From assembly GCA_009760885.1 (NCBI GenBank), contig CM019717.1, forward strand, positions 49,229,366 to 49,293,365: DNA of 64,000 bases. The letters are read 5' to 3'. Origin of the DNA: Achatina immaculata. Taxonomy: Eukaryota; Mollusca; Gastropoda; Stylommatophora; Achatinidae. A model generated the notes under the pieces. The model was given only the letters and a program-made list of their open reading frames with translations, did no database searches and was not told the DNA's origin. Below are positions 63,978 to 64,000 of the stretch, one piece after another. The first letter of the stretch is position 1. Every line of letters starts with the position of its first letter. The position numbers and the translations under genes were made by a program.

Positions 63978-64000
63978 GTACTTCAGTCTCAGATTGTTAT

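Overview
This is a eukaryotic (animal) genomic window: AT-rich, with short exons bounded by GT/AG introns, multi-kilobase introns, many microsatellites and a heavy load of decayed transposons. There are no bacterial signatures. The repeat mix (RTE-type and other LINEs, Penelope-like elements, mariner/Tc elements, tRNA-headed SINEs, TTAA MITEs) and the two recognisable genes fit an invertebrate, perhaps a mollusc or other lophotrochozoan. That placement is inference; the sequence itself only establishes a metazoan.

Layout. (1) 1-8109, + strand: the last four coding exons of an integrin beta subunit (beta-tail cysteines, transmembrane helix, cytoplasmic tail with NPIY and NPTY motifs, stop at 8107-8109). 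(2) 8110-28000: the integrin 3' flank followed by a transposon graveyard. It includes a mariner element that contains a SINE and an almost complete RTE LINE, which itself contains two more insertions, each layer delimited by a target-site duplication (TSD). It also includes a LINE split by a Tc/mariner-type element that in turn holds Penelope-like 3' ends, and a Penelope-like element arranged as a ~500-bp inverted repeat around a GIY-YIG coding fragment. (3) 28640-29797, - strand: a 243-codon single-exon ORF with a downstream poly(A) signal, a candidate gene of unknown function. (4) 33313-33543, + strand: a candidate terminal exon of an unidentified gene. (5) 34366-63977, + strand: the first 18 coding exons of MMS19, the HEAT-repeat adaptor of the cytosolic iron-sulfur protein assembly targeting complex. 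All intron phases agree, giving 671 codons before the window ends. Its introns are filled with LINE fragments, a mariner copy, SINEs, MITEs, minisatellites and a fragment of 18S rRNA joined to a dispersed repeat.

The host genes are not functionally linked to each other. The most unusual material is in the repeats: a 52-bp minisatellite whose unit is the 3' terminus of the local RTE LINE; an 18S rRNA fragment fused sense-to-sense to a retro-repeat; recurring hammerhead-ribozyme-like cores in the Penelope-like 3' ends; and a five-copy TTAA-bounded MITE family. Nothing in the window amounts to a clearly new protein system. All family assignments come from reading motifs by eye, with no database search.
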